This document shows positions 28,012-36,830 of a stretch of DNA of 64,000 bases, in pieces. The translations under genes were made by a program, and so were the position numbers. Source of the stretch: Saprospiraceae bacterium (GTDB taxonomy: Bacteria; Bacteroidota; Bacteroidia; Chitinophagales; Saprospiraceae); assembly GCA_016711125.1 (NCBI GenBank), contig JADJTQ010000002.1:1054001-1118000 (forward strand), in the 5' to 3' direction. The notes beneath the pieces were generated by a model that saw only the letters and a program-made list of their open reading frames with translations, was not told the origin of the DNA and did not search any database. Position 1 is the first letter of the stretch; every line of letters starts with the position of its first letter.

Positions 28012-28042
28012 CAAAGGTACGCCTTATAAAACGCAGACTCAA
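28012..28042 (-). promoter_or_regulatory. Bacteroidota-type promoter for the ABC exporter gene
   Basis: On the minus strand, TTG (28040-28042), a 20-base spacer, then TACCTTTG (28012-28019). It lies 85 bases before the start codon at 27927 and directs transcription into the exporter and the T9SS-sorted protein gene. Confidence 0.55.
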
Positions 28043-28143
28043 TAATTTTGTTGGTTTGCCTGAGGATCAAAATTTGCGCCGAAATGACCTGTAGATGTTC
28101 GACCTGGATAACATAGTATTTAATGCGAAGGTCTCCGGTGAGA

Positions 28144-29490
28144 TTACTCTTCTTTTTGCAATTTGAAAGTATCCATAAAGCTAGTGTCAAATTTCCCACT
28201 CCTGAATAGTTCGTTTTTCATCAATTGCTGATGAAATGGTACCGTTGTTTTAATACCCTCAATAATAAATTCATCGAGCGCTCGCTGCATCTTCGTAATG
28301 CATTCTTCTCGCGTTTGCGCCTTGCAAATTAATTTGGCTATGAGCGAATCGTAATAGGGAGGTACCTTGTATCCGGCATAGACATGGGTGTCAACCCGGA
28401 CACCATGTCCTTTCGCACTATGAAAAGAGGTAATTGACCCCGGGCAGGGTCTGAAATTATTATATGGATCTTCAGCATTGATTCTGCATTCAATCGCGTG
28501 TAGAGCGGGTTCATAATTATCACCAGTGATCGGATGACCTGCGGCCACTTTGATTTGCTCCTTGATCAGGTCATGATCTATGACTTCTTCTGTGACCGGG
28601 TGCTCCACCTGCACCCGGGTGTTCATCTCCATGAAGTAAAATTTGCCATGTTTATCCACGAGAAATTCAACCGTACCCAGACCTTCATAGTTGATCGCTT
28701 TACCTGCTTTGATGGCGGCTTCACCCATCTGTTTTCGCAGAGATTTAGTCATAAATGGTGAAGGTGATTCTTCAACTAGTTTTTGATGACGACGTTGGAT
28801 CGAGCAATCTCTTTCAGACAAGTGAGCAACCTTACCATACTGATCACCGATGATCTGAAACTCAATATGCCGGGGTTCTTCAATGAGTTTTTCGATGTAT
28901 ATGCCATCATTACTGAATGAAGCTGCTGCCTCTTTTCGAGCAGCAGTCCACTGATCTTCAAATTCTTCCTCTCTACGAACGATGCGCATGCCCTTCCCCC
29001 CCCCTCCGGCGGTGGCTTTGATCATAACCGGGTAACCAATTTTGGCAGCCACTTTTCTGCCGTGATCAGTATCCGCAATGAGACCGTCTGAGCCCGGTAC
29101 GACCGGCACTTTGGCTTTAACCATGGTTTCTTTGGCAGTAATTTTGTCACCCATAGCCCGGATCATAGAAGGAGTTGGGCCGATAAATTTAATGCCATAT
29201 TCCGTGCATACCTCAGCAAAATCTGCATTCTCAGCTAGAAAGCCATAACCAGGATGAATCGCATCAGCATTAGTGATCTCTACGGCAGCCATGATTTTCG
29301 GGATACTGAGGTATGACTCCGATGAAGGTGGAGGACCTATACACACAGCTTCATCGGCAAATCGCACATGCAGACTCTCGCGGTCAGCCGTCGAATAAAC
29401 AGCTACTGTCTGGATTCCCATCTCTTTACACGTACGTATGACGCGCAATGCTATTTCACCTCGATTTGCAATCAAGATTTTCTTAAACAT
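28144..29490 (-). CDS. accC: acetyl-CoA carboxylase biotin carboxylase subunit
   Basis: 448 residues from ATG 29490, chosen because the family begins MFKKILIANRGEIALRV; an upstream in-frame start at 29514 overlaps nothing conserved. It carboxylates the biotin on AccB using ATP and bicarbonate in fatty-acid synthesis. The ATP-grasp loop AGGGGKGMRIV and the catalytic MNTRVQVEHPVTE are present, as is the EAVCIGPPPSSESYL N-domain signature. Gene order fabH-efp-accB-accC on one strand is standard for Bacteroidota. Confidence 0.95.
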   Translation of the reverse strand: MFKKILIANRGEIALRVIRTCKEMGIQTVAVYSTADRESLHVRFADEAVCIGPPPSSESYLSIPKIMAAVEITNADAIHPGYGFLAENADFAEVCTEYGIKFIGPTPSMIRAMGDKITAKETMVKAKVPVVPGSDGLIADTDHGRKVAAKIGYPVMIKATAGGGGKGMRIVRREEEFEDQWTAARKEAAASFSNDGIYIEKLIEEPRHIEFQIIGDQYGKVAHLSERDCSIQRRHQKLVEESPSPFMTKSLRKQMGEAAIKAGKAINYEGLGTVEFLVDKHGKFYFMEMNTRVQVEHPVTEEVIDHDLIKEQIKVAAGHPITGDNYEPALHAIECRINAEDPYNNFRPCPGSITSFHSAKGHGVRVDTHVYAGYKVPPYYDSLIAKLICKAQTREECITKMQRALDEFIIEGIKTTVPFHQQLMKNELFRSGKFDTSFMDTFKLQKEE

Positions 29491-29528
29491 GCTCACCGCT
29501 TTTTTTCTGGCCACAGACTGGGATTGGT

Positions 29529-30043
29529 TTACTTTTCTACTAAAAACAAAACCTGATCATACTCGACCGGTGATGCATCTTCAACTATGACCTTGGCTAT
29601 CCTACCGGTAATTTCCGATTCGATCTCATTAAATAATTTCATGGCCTCGATGATACAAACTACTGAACCTTGCTGGATCTGGTCACCAACCTTGATATAT
29701 GGCGGCTTGTCTGGCGAGCTGGATCGATAAAAGGTACCTACCATGGGAGACCGTATTTCCAGATAGGTGGTCGGGGCGGTACTTTCTTCTGCCGGAGCCC
29801 CATTTGCTGGCTCAGAGGCCACTGGCTCTAATGAATTAGCCGGCATAGGTTCTTTTGCCTGCTGCATAGGTGCAGGAGCAGCAGGTTGTGGAGCCAGAAA
29901 GATTTTACCCGAATCATCCGTTTTTGAATGTCCATGTTTTCAGTGCGCATCGATATTTCGAAGTCACCATCTTTAATTTTGAGCTCGATCAGATTGCTTT
30001 TATTAACCAGTTTGACCAGCTCCGATATTTCTTTAAAATCCAT
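29529..30043 (-). CDS. accB: biotin carboxyl carrier protein of acetyl-CoA carboxylase (frameshift near 29923)
   Basis: About 171 residues after correction. The N-terminal part DFKEISELVKLVNKSNLIELKI matches AccB. A Pro/Ala-rich linker (PQPAAPAPMQQ) follows, and the biotinyl domain ends with the canonical EAMKL, whose Lys carries biotin, preceded by SPMVGTFYRSSSPDKPP. The frame shifts in the five-base T run 29921-29925 (A run on the coding strand); one base more joins the two halves cleanly. It is essential for fatty-acid synthesis, so the break is likely a read error. Confidence 0.93.
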
Positions 30044-30047
30044 AGGG

Positions 30048-30614
30048 TTACGACTTTACACGTTCTAAATATGCGCCGGTTTTGGTGTCAATTTTTACCA
30101 GGTCACCCTCGTTGATAAACAATGGTACTCTCACTTCTGCTCCGGTTTCTACGGTAGCAGGTTTCAGTGTATTGGTTGCTGTATCTCCTCGCATGCCTGG
30201 CTCGGTGTAGGTCACCTGTAATATAATATTTTGTGGCATATCCACGGTCAAAGGAACCTCTTGTTCTGCATGAAAGAGTATTTCTACTTCGCCGCCTTCT
30301 TTTAAAAATTGGGGGCTTTCCAACATTTCGGGAGCAATGGCTACCTGTTCGAAAGTTTCTTTATTCATAAAATGATATCCCATATCATCCTTATAAAGAA
30401 ATTGAAAATTCCTTCTTTCCACCCGGACCACATCGATACGGTGTCCGGCTTGAAAAGTATATTCGACGTTTTTACCACTGGATATACTTTTCAACTTGGT
30501 ACGTACAAATGCATTGCCTTTACCTGGCTTTACATGCTGAAATTCCACAATCGTATAGATGTCATCGTTCCAGTTGATGCATAGTCCGTTTCTTATATCT
30601 GATGTAGTTGCCAT
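30048..30614 (-). CDS. efp: translation elongation factor P
   Basis: 188 residues, the normal length. Three OB-like domains: the N-terminal KOW-like domain carries PGKGNAF with Lys32 at the loop tip that enters the peptidyl-transferase centre. EF-P relieves ribosome stalling at polyproline. No epmA/earP or epmB-type modification gene is visible nearby. It lies 4 bases upstream of accB on the same strand. Confidence 0.96.
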   Translation of the reverse strand: MATTSDIRNGLCINWNDDIYTIVEFQHVKPGKGNAFVRTKLKSISSGKNVEYTFQAGHRIDVVRVERRNFQFLYKDDMGYHFMNKETFEQVAIAPEMLESPQFLKEGGEVEILFHAEQEVPLTVDMPQNIILQVTYTEPGMRGDTATNTLKPATVETGAEVRVPLFINEGDLVKIDTKTGAYLERVKS

Positions 30615-30641
30615 AAAAGATTCGAATAGTATGAAGTTTGA

Positions 30642-31637
30642 TTATTGATCATATGCCCAGGTGAGGTAGGTAGCTCCCCAGGTAAATCCACCGCCAAATG
30701 CGGTCAAAATTAATTTAGCGCCTTTTTTCAATTGATTTTCCCATTCCCAAAGACAAAGTGGAATCGTCGCGGCCGTAGTATTGCCATATTTATGGATGTT
30801 GACCATCACTTTTTCCATGGGAAATCCAAGTGCATCGGCCACTGAGGTCAAAATACGATAATTAGCCTGGTGGGGTACCAGCCAGGTAACATCTTCACTA
30901 GTGAGGTTATTCCGTTCCATGACTTGCTGTACCGTCTGGGTCATGCCCTTTACCGCCGCTTTAAACACCGGTTTACCATCCTGATATACGAAGTGCTCAC
31001 GATCCGCCACCGTCTCAGCCGTCGGGGGATTGAGTGACCCACCCGCTCTCATCACCAAATAATCACGACCAGTGCCATCACCCCGCAATATTTCATCTTC
31101 CAGGCCAAAACCAGTGTTTGAGGGTTCAAGCAGTACTGCCCCCGCTCCGTCCCCAAAAAGAATACAGGTACTGCGATCTTCATAATTGACAATGGAAGAC
31201 ATCATATCTGCACCTACAACCAGCACTTTCTTATAGCGACCCGACTCGATGAACCTGGCTCCGGTACTAAGTGAAAACAAAAATCCGGAGCAGGCAGCAT
31301 TGACGTCAAAACCCCAGGCATTCGAAGCTCCAATCTTATGATTGATCGTATTGGCCGTATCGGGAAAGACGGTATCAGGAGTTACCGTACCGCATATGGT
31401 CAAATCGATATCTTCCGGTCTGGTATTGGTTTTTTGAAGCAGCCCTTTGATGGCTTCAACGGCCATATCTGAAGTTGCTTTTCCTTTTTCCTTCAGTATG
31501 TGTCTTTCTTTAATTCCAGTACGCGAGCTGATCCATTCATCAGAAGTGTCGACCATGGTCTCCAGTTCTTTATTTGTCAGGATATAATCTGGCGTGTAGC
31601 CATGTACTCCGGTTATGCTCGCTTTTACTAATCCCAT
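30642..31637 (-). CDS. fabH: beta-ketoacyl-ACP synthase III
   Basis: 331 residues from ATG 31637, favoured over an upstream start at 31691 because KASITGVHGYTPDYIL is the family N-terminus. It condenses acetyl-CoA with malonyl-ACP to initiate fatty-acid synthesis. The catalytic triad is Cys116 (NAACSGFLFSL), His256 (VPHQANYRI) and Asn286 (KYGNTTAATIP), and GGGFTWGA ends the domain. It heads the fabH-efp-accB-accC set. Confidence 0.95.
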   Translation of the reverse strand: MGLVKASITGVHGYTPDYILTNKELETMVDTSDEWISSRTGIKERHILKEKGKATSDMAVEAIKGLLQKTNTRPEDIDLTICGTVTPDTVFPDTANTINHKIGASNAWGFDVNAACSGFLFSLSTGARFIESGRYKKVLVVGADMMSSIVNYEDRSTCILFGDGAGAVLLEPSNTGFGLEDEILRGDGTGRDYLVMRAGGSLNPPTAETVADREHFVYQDGKPVFKAAVKGMTQTVQQVMERNNLTSEDVTWLVPHQANYRILTSVADALGFPMEKVMVNIHKYGNTTAATIPLCLWEWENQLKKGAKLILTAFGGGFTWGATYLTWAYDQ

Positions 31638-31691
31638 AAGCCGTCTTAAAAATTGCGCTGCAAGGTAAAAAAAATGTACCATAAGGTGCAA

Positions 31692-32114
31692 TTCTTACGT
31701 TAAGTCTACTTACGACCATTCTAGACTGTTTTCAATAAAACATGAATACATGATTCCTCGATTTCATGTATAAAATACTAAAATCCAATAGTTTGGCATT
31801 AACTTTGACAGATTGGTATATATGATGTTTGATACATCGCAGACATAAATCACTGCTGCTTAGATGACTTTTTTAGCCAGGTAAGTTGTGATTTATCGCT
31901 TTGAGAAATGTGGTACAGATGCCCGGCATCGTGATATTCGAGGCAAACAGAGGCAACGTAAAAGCCTTTGGGGAGATCTCTATCATTGAGAAAAAGAGAA
32001 AAGTGTTAAAGGCTGATTTTTGTAGAATGAAGCCTGCCGAATTAAGCAATATAGGGCGATGGGAGTCGTTGATATTATTGTTTTTCAAAAATGATCCGCG
32101 CTTGGATAGAATTA
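31692..32114. other. intergenic region, no gene seen
   Basis: AT-rich between fabH and the large SprB-like gene. A 119-codon open frame from 31901 has no family resemblance and overlaps the large gene, so it is not called. No repeats or RNA structures stand out. Confidence 0.55.
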
Positions 32115-32122
32115 TATCTTTG
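32115..32122 (+). promoter_or_regulatory. -7 element TATCTTTG
   Basis: An exact TAnnTTTG match ending 25 bases before the start of the large T9SS-sorted protein. No matching -33 element is clear. Confidence 0.45.
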
Positions 32123-32147
32123 CGCGACTCAGAAAAGGTTTTTGTGC

Positions 32148-35100
32148 ATGATCCGACCCTTGAATGTAATTACTGCAGCTTGCCTATTTATTTGGTCATT
32201 GCAGGGATGGGCCCAAGTGGCCGAACCACTGGTCTTTCCCGAAACCCTGCACAACGGTAGAGCCGCCTGTGCAGGGAGTGGCATGAATGCCGGTACGATT
32301 GTGAATATTACGGCACTGGGTGCCCAAAGCAATACCATCAACGCTGACACAATCATCATGTGTTTTGGTGATCAAATATGGATTAATCACGCAGGTGACG
32401 CCGACCTGGATGATGATCCGGATTTAAGTACTGGTGCTGGTATTGGTTATGCGTTTTATGAGTGCCAACCGACCGCATCTGGCCCAGAAAAATCAATTGT
32501 GAGTGCCGATCCTTGCTTGATCGATATGCCGATGGCAGCAGAGGGTATCTGGGTGGCAAGGGGAAACCCGGAGGGAGATGTAACTTTTCATAATAATGGA
32601 AATATCCAGGGCCAATTTTTTAATGGCGACCCCGGAGTGATCACCTTTGCACCGATTACGATCACCAATACCGAAGTCACCCCACCTAGTTTTGATGATG
32701 GTACGTGTCTTCATGTCAGTACCGGTGAAGCCTTTTCGGTGCTCTACCTCAATCAGATCCAGTTGGCTGATTTTAGTACACCGGACAATACAAGCCTATC
32801 CGGGATGTTAAGCATTACCGGGGGGTATCCGGAATTTGACGGATCGTTTAATTATGGTGTTACCCTGATAAAAATAGGCGATCCATCGGTGACGGGCACT
32901 ATTGACGCTTTAATCACCCATGGGGGCACCACTACTTTTTCAGTTCCCGTCGCTGGAACATATACATTAACAGTTACTGACCCCAAAGGCTGTTCCAGAG
33001 AGTTTGTGGTGCATGTGCCAAGCGTAGATCCTGTGCAGATGTGCCTCAGAGATACAGCGGTCATGGCGGAAAACAACTTTTGTATGCCGGTGACAGTCGC
33101 CGATTTTAATAATGTTGCTTCAGTTTCGATGACCGTTTCGTGGGATCCCGCTGTGATAGAGTTTATTGGGATTGATAATATAAATCCAATTTTTGATAAT
33201 AAGCTTGGCTTTGATGATGGTAGGGGTGATGAAGGACTTTTACCAATCCTTTATTTTGATCTCTCGAGTTTTAGTACGATTGACCTGCCTGACAGTGCGG
33301 TGATGTTTGACTTATGTTTTACTGTCGTAGGACTTCCCGGGTCTAGAACCCAAATAACATTTGTTGATGAGCCCGCTCCTATAAGTGTCACTGATGATAG
33401 TGAGGAACTAGCAGTCATCATAAAACCCGGGTCTGTAGTTATTTCGAACCCTGTTCTTCCAACCCTTTTTTATACTGCATGCGCAAATAGTATGGGAGAT
33501 ATCAGTCTCCAGTTGCGAGTCTTTGGTGGCACGGAGCCATATACGGTTGATATTAACGTAAGCTCAACCGGAACTGATTATGATGATTTTAGCCTACCTG
33601 GTGGTTCAACCACTACCTATCCCGGAATTCCACCTGATGTTTATGAGATCATTGTCACTGATGATGCTGGAATTTCAATCCCTGTTGGACCTTTGGATCT
33701 TAGACTATCTGCGATACAAATAGACACGATGGTAACAGACCCAAGCTGTATGGGTGCCGATGATGGTAGCATTGCCATCACTTCGATAGCAGGTGGTGCC
33801 GGGCCCTATGCTACAACCTGGTCGGGCGCCGGATTAACTAAATATGGGATCGATACCTTGGAAGACTTAACAGCCGGCGCTTATAATGTGATCGTGCGGG
33901 ACGCCAATGGATGTACGGACACGATAGATTTTAATTTAGTGGAAAGTGGCCTTGATCTGATGATCAGTACCGATCCACCAATTTGCTCGGGTGAAGCGGG
34001 AGAGATTACTTTAGAGGTCGTGGGTGCAGGCGTTGAAAACTATCAGTGGACATGGAGTAATTCAACTGGGAGTTTGGGAAGGACCTTGACTGCACCATCG
34101 CCTCTGGTATTGCCCAATCTAATGCCTGATACGTACAACGTCACCTTGTCGAACGGTCAGTGTAATGTAGAACGATCAATTACCCTACTTCCATTGAAGA
34201 CCCTTTCTATTGACATTGATCCCAGTACCCAGCTTACCACCACCTGTTTCGGTGATCGCAACGGCCGTATCGATGTTTTTGCCTCCGCTGACCGTAACCA
34301 GTCAGCTTTTCAATTTTTTTGGGATAGAGTAACTCAGGATAGTGGATTTGTAAGTATTGACGCGGCAAATAGTCATTCATTCGTGACCGGACTGCCAGCA
34401 GGGACTTACAATTTGAGAGTGGAAGATGCTCAAGGCTGCGAAATCAGTCAAAGTTTTACCATTGTCGAGCCCAAACCCCTCACCCTAAATCAACAAGTCC
34501 TCCAACAGTTTATCAGCCAACCCTCCTGTCCCAATGGTGCTAACGGCCGCATTGATCTGGGTTTTGCGGATCTGGTTATTGGAGGTACGACATTTCCTTC
34601 ACCCCGCCCGGCCTACAATTTTAGATGGTATGATCTGAATGATGGCAATAACATACTGATCCATGACCGGGGCTCTTTTGTCAGAGATCTTAGAGCTGGC
34701 ACCTACGGCTTATATCTCGAAGACGCCAATGGGTGCAGTGACTCGACGACATTGGAGCTGATCTCCGGGCCGACGGTTAATATCGTCTCTGGCATGCAAA
34801 ACGTCTGCCGGGGTGATAGTATGGCTCAACTAACCGTTTCGGGTGATCTTACCGGCAATACCTTATTATGGTCTACCGGAGCGGTTACACCCACAATCAC
34901 TAATCTTAAAGAAGGTATTTATTATATTTCAGTCACCGAGACGATGGGCGATAGCACCTGCACCACGGTTGACTCTTTTGTCATTGTCGATCCGGTGTTG
35001 GCAATCAATACCATTCTGCCGATGCAGTTTCGCCCCCGGTCTCTTTGTAATGAACCCGATAGTGGTATCATTTTTAACCTGATGATCGATTACCCAGGGC

Positions 35101-36512
35101 CTAAAGATTACATCTGGCATTCGCTCAATGATATGGTTACGACGATTCCCTTCATCTCGATTGATAGCAGTGGAGATTACCCTTTCACCGTAATCGATCG
35201 AATCACGGGATGTATTATATACGATAGTGTGGTACAAGCACAGTTTCCGGAGATGATCAGTGTGACCATTGATAGCACACAGATTAGTTGCAACGGCCAG
35301 GCCGACGGAGCCATCCAGGTGATTGCTACCGGTCGCAGTGGTTTATTTAATTTTAATTGGGGAAATGGTGTTACAACCAGTTCAGCCAGCAACCTCGCAC
35401 CAGGTGTTTATCAGCTCACAGTTACTGAGTCAACTGACTCCACTTGCATGGTGCCATTATCGATTACTTTGCGCGAACCTCTACCCCTCACCTTGTCCCT
35501 GGACTCGGCGATGACCCAGGATATCCGCTGTTTTGGTGAAAACAATGGCCAGATCGGATTGAACTGGGATGGGGGTAATCAAGATGCGGCGCCCACCATT
35601 GTTTGGTCAGCCGGTGGAGCCTCCAACACTCTGTCTGCAAGTAATTTGGCCGCAGGTATGTACAATATTGCGCTCACCGATAGCCGGGGCTGCATGGATG
35701 CCATCGATGTCACCGTTAGTGAGCCACCCCAGCTTTTTGGCAGCGTGCCTATACCCGATGATCCGGTATGTAATGGCTTTGAGACCATGGTCACCGTATC
35801 GAGTGCCAGCGGCGGCACCGGCAGTAACTATACATTTTCGGTAGACAATGGTCCGACTCAGATGATCAACACGCCGGTACCGGTCTTTGCTGGTGAACAT
35901 GTCGTCACCATATTTGATGAAAAAGGTTGTCGCATCGATACCTCATTGACCATTATCGAGCCGCAAGCAATTAGTGTTGATCTAGGGCCCGATGTTGAAG
36001 TGGCACTAGGTGATACCGTCCGCTTAAATCCATTGGTGATCGGTCCATCGACGATCGACTCTTATATCTGGACACCCGATACATCATTATCCTGCAACGG
36101 ATGTGATGACCCACTGGCTTTCCCCTTTGAAGATCAGGTCTACGACCTGACCGTAGTCGATATGAATGGATGTGAAGGTCAGGATCAAATACGGGTCAAT
36201 GTCAGTAAAGCCCGGCTGGTATACATCCCCAACGCCTTTACTCCCAATGGAGACGGAAACAATGACAAGTGGCAAGTTTTTACCGGGCCCGGGGTACGAA
36301 AGATTTTAGGAGTACAATTATTTGATCGATGGGGCAATCATGTCTTTTCTAACCTTACCCCTGAGGATCCCAATCGTGAAGGGTCAACCGGATGGAATGG
36401 TCGCATTGATGGTGGTCTGCTTCACCCGGGAGTTTATGTTTATTTGGTAGAAATCGAGTTTATCGATGGCCGAATTTTCATCTATCGGGGCGATGTGACC
36501 TTGGTCCCGTAA
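32148..36512 (+). CDS. large cell-surface protein with cohesin-like domain, SprB-type repeats and T9SS type B sorting domain
   Basis: 1454 residues from ATG 32148, where IRPLNVITAACLFIWSLQGWAQ is a signal peptide. The longer frame from 32091 was not used. About residues 320-430 resemble a cohesin domain (SMTVSWDPAVIEFIGID, ILYFDLSS). The middle and C-terminal part holds at least six repeats with the pattern C.G..DG.I......G..PY..W...G......L..G.Y...V.D..GC, the SprB repeat form. The end has the gliding-motility C-terminal domain (IPNAFTPNGDGNNDKW, DRWGNHVFSN, LHPGVYVYLVEI). It should be exported by T9SS and may serve adhesion or gliding, which is inferred from the family. Confidence 0.87.
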   Translation: MIRPLNVITAACLFIWSLQGWAQVAEPLVFPETLHNGRAACAGSGMNAGTIVNITALGAQSNTINADTIIMCFGDQIWINHAGDADLDDDPDLSTGAGIGYAFYECQPTASGPEKSIVSADPCLIDMPMAAEGIWVARGNPEGDVTFHNNGNIQGQFFNGDPGVITFAPITITNTEVTPPSFDDGTCLHVSTGEAFSVLYLNQIQLADFSTPDNTSLSGMLSITGGYPEFDGSFNYGVTLIKIGDPSVTGTIDALITHGGTTTFSVPVAGTYTLTVTDPKGCSREFVVHVPSVDPVQMCLRDTAVMAENNFCMPVTVADFNNVASVSMTVSWDPAVIEFIGIDNINPIFDNKLGFDDGRGDEGLLPILYFDLSSFSTIDLPDSAVMFDLCFTVVGLPGSRTQITFVDEPAPISVTDDSEELAVIIKPGSVVISNPVLPTLFYTACANSMGDISLQLRVFGGTEPYTVDINVSSTGTDYDDFSLPGGSTTTYPGIPPDVYEIIVTDDAGISIPVGPLDLRLSAIQIDTMVTDPSCMGADDGSIAITSIAGGAGPYATTWSGAGLTKYGIDTLEDLTAGAYNVIVRDANGCTDTIDFNLVESGLDLMISTDPPICSGEAGEITLEVVGAGVENYQWTWSNSTGSLGRTLTAPSPLVLPNLMPDTYNVTLSNGQCNVERSITLLPLKTLSIDIDPSTQLTTTCFGDRNGRIDVFASADRNQSAFQFFWDRVTQDSGFVSIDAANSHSFVTGLPAGTYNLRVEDAQGCEISQSFTIVEPKPLTLNQQVLQQFISQPSCPNGANGRIDLGFADLVIGGTTFPSPRPAYNFRWYDLNDGNNILIHDRGSFVRDLRAGTYGLYLEDANGCSDSTTLELISGPTVNIVSGMQNVCRGDSMAQLTVSGDLTGNTLLWSTGAVTPTITNLKEGIYYISVTETMGDSTCTTVDSFVIVDPVLAINTILPMQFRPRSLCNEPDSGIIFNLMIDYPGPKDYIWHSLNDMVTTIPFISIDSSGDYPFTVIDRITGCIIYDSVVQAQFPEMISVTIDSTQISCNGQADGAIQVIATGRSGLFNFNWGNGVTTSSASNLAPGVYQLTVTESTDSTCMVPLSITLREPLPLTLSLDSAMTQDIRCFGENNGQIGLNWDGGNQDAAPTIVWSAGGASNTLSASNLAAGMYNIALTDSRGCMDAIDVTVSEPPQLFGSVPIPDDPVCNGFETMVTVSSASGGTGSNYTFSVDNGPTQMINTPVPVFAGEHVVTIFDEKGCRIDTSLTIIEPQAISVDLGPDVEVALGDTVRLNPLVIGPSTIDSYIWTPDTSLSCNGCDDPLAFPFEDQVYDLTVVDMNGCEGQDQIRVNVSKARLVYIPNAFTPNGDGNNDKWQVFTGPGVRKILGVQLFDRWGNHVFSNLTPEDPNREGSTGWNGRIDGGLLHPGVYVYLVEIEFIDGRIFIYRGDVTLVP

Positions 36513-36830
36513 GTCCATGGAAACTGAAGGGAGAATGAAGTGAAAACCATTTTCGGAGCTGGAAAAGCATGCGGCAATAAGGCTAAATAATTCTTCAGTT
36601 GGTGATGTTTTAACATTTTAGATTTTCTGGATAGTGCTTAGGTTTAGTCCATCCTGTTTTGCCTCCCGGCACAATTGGAAGTGATCCCCACCCGACTGAT
36701 TGTCTGATTGGGCAGGTTTTCCTATTTTCACCTTATCCGATCGAACGCTGTGCTGACCGAAAGCATCAGAAACATCGGGGGATTGAGCCAGTTTACACAA
36801 AACTAATTAGCGGTAAGAAAATCAGGTGAA
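36513..36830. other. intergenic region, no gene seen
   Basis: 318 bases between the large adhesin-like gene and the beta-helix protein gene. No promoter of the TAnnTTTG type, no tRNA and no strong hairpin were noticed. Confidence 0.5.

Noticed and set aside
31901..32260. 119-codon open frame upstream of the large adhesin-like gene
   Set aside because: No family resemblance, it overlaps the signal-peptide region of the large gene and covers its -7 element.
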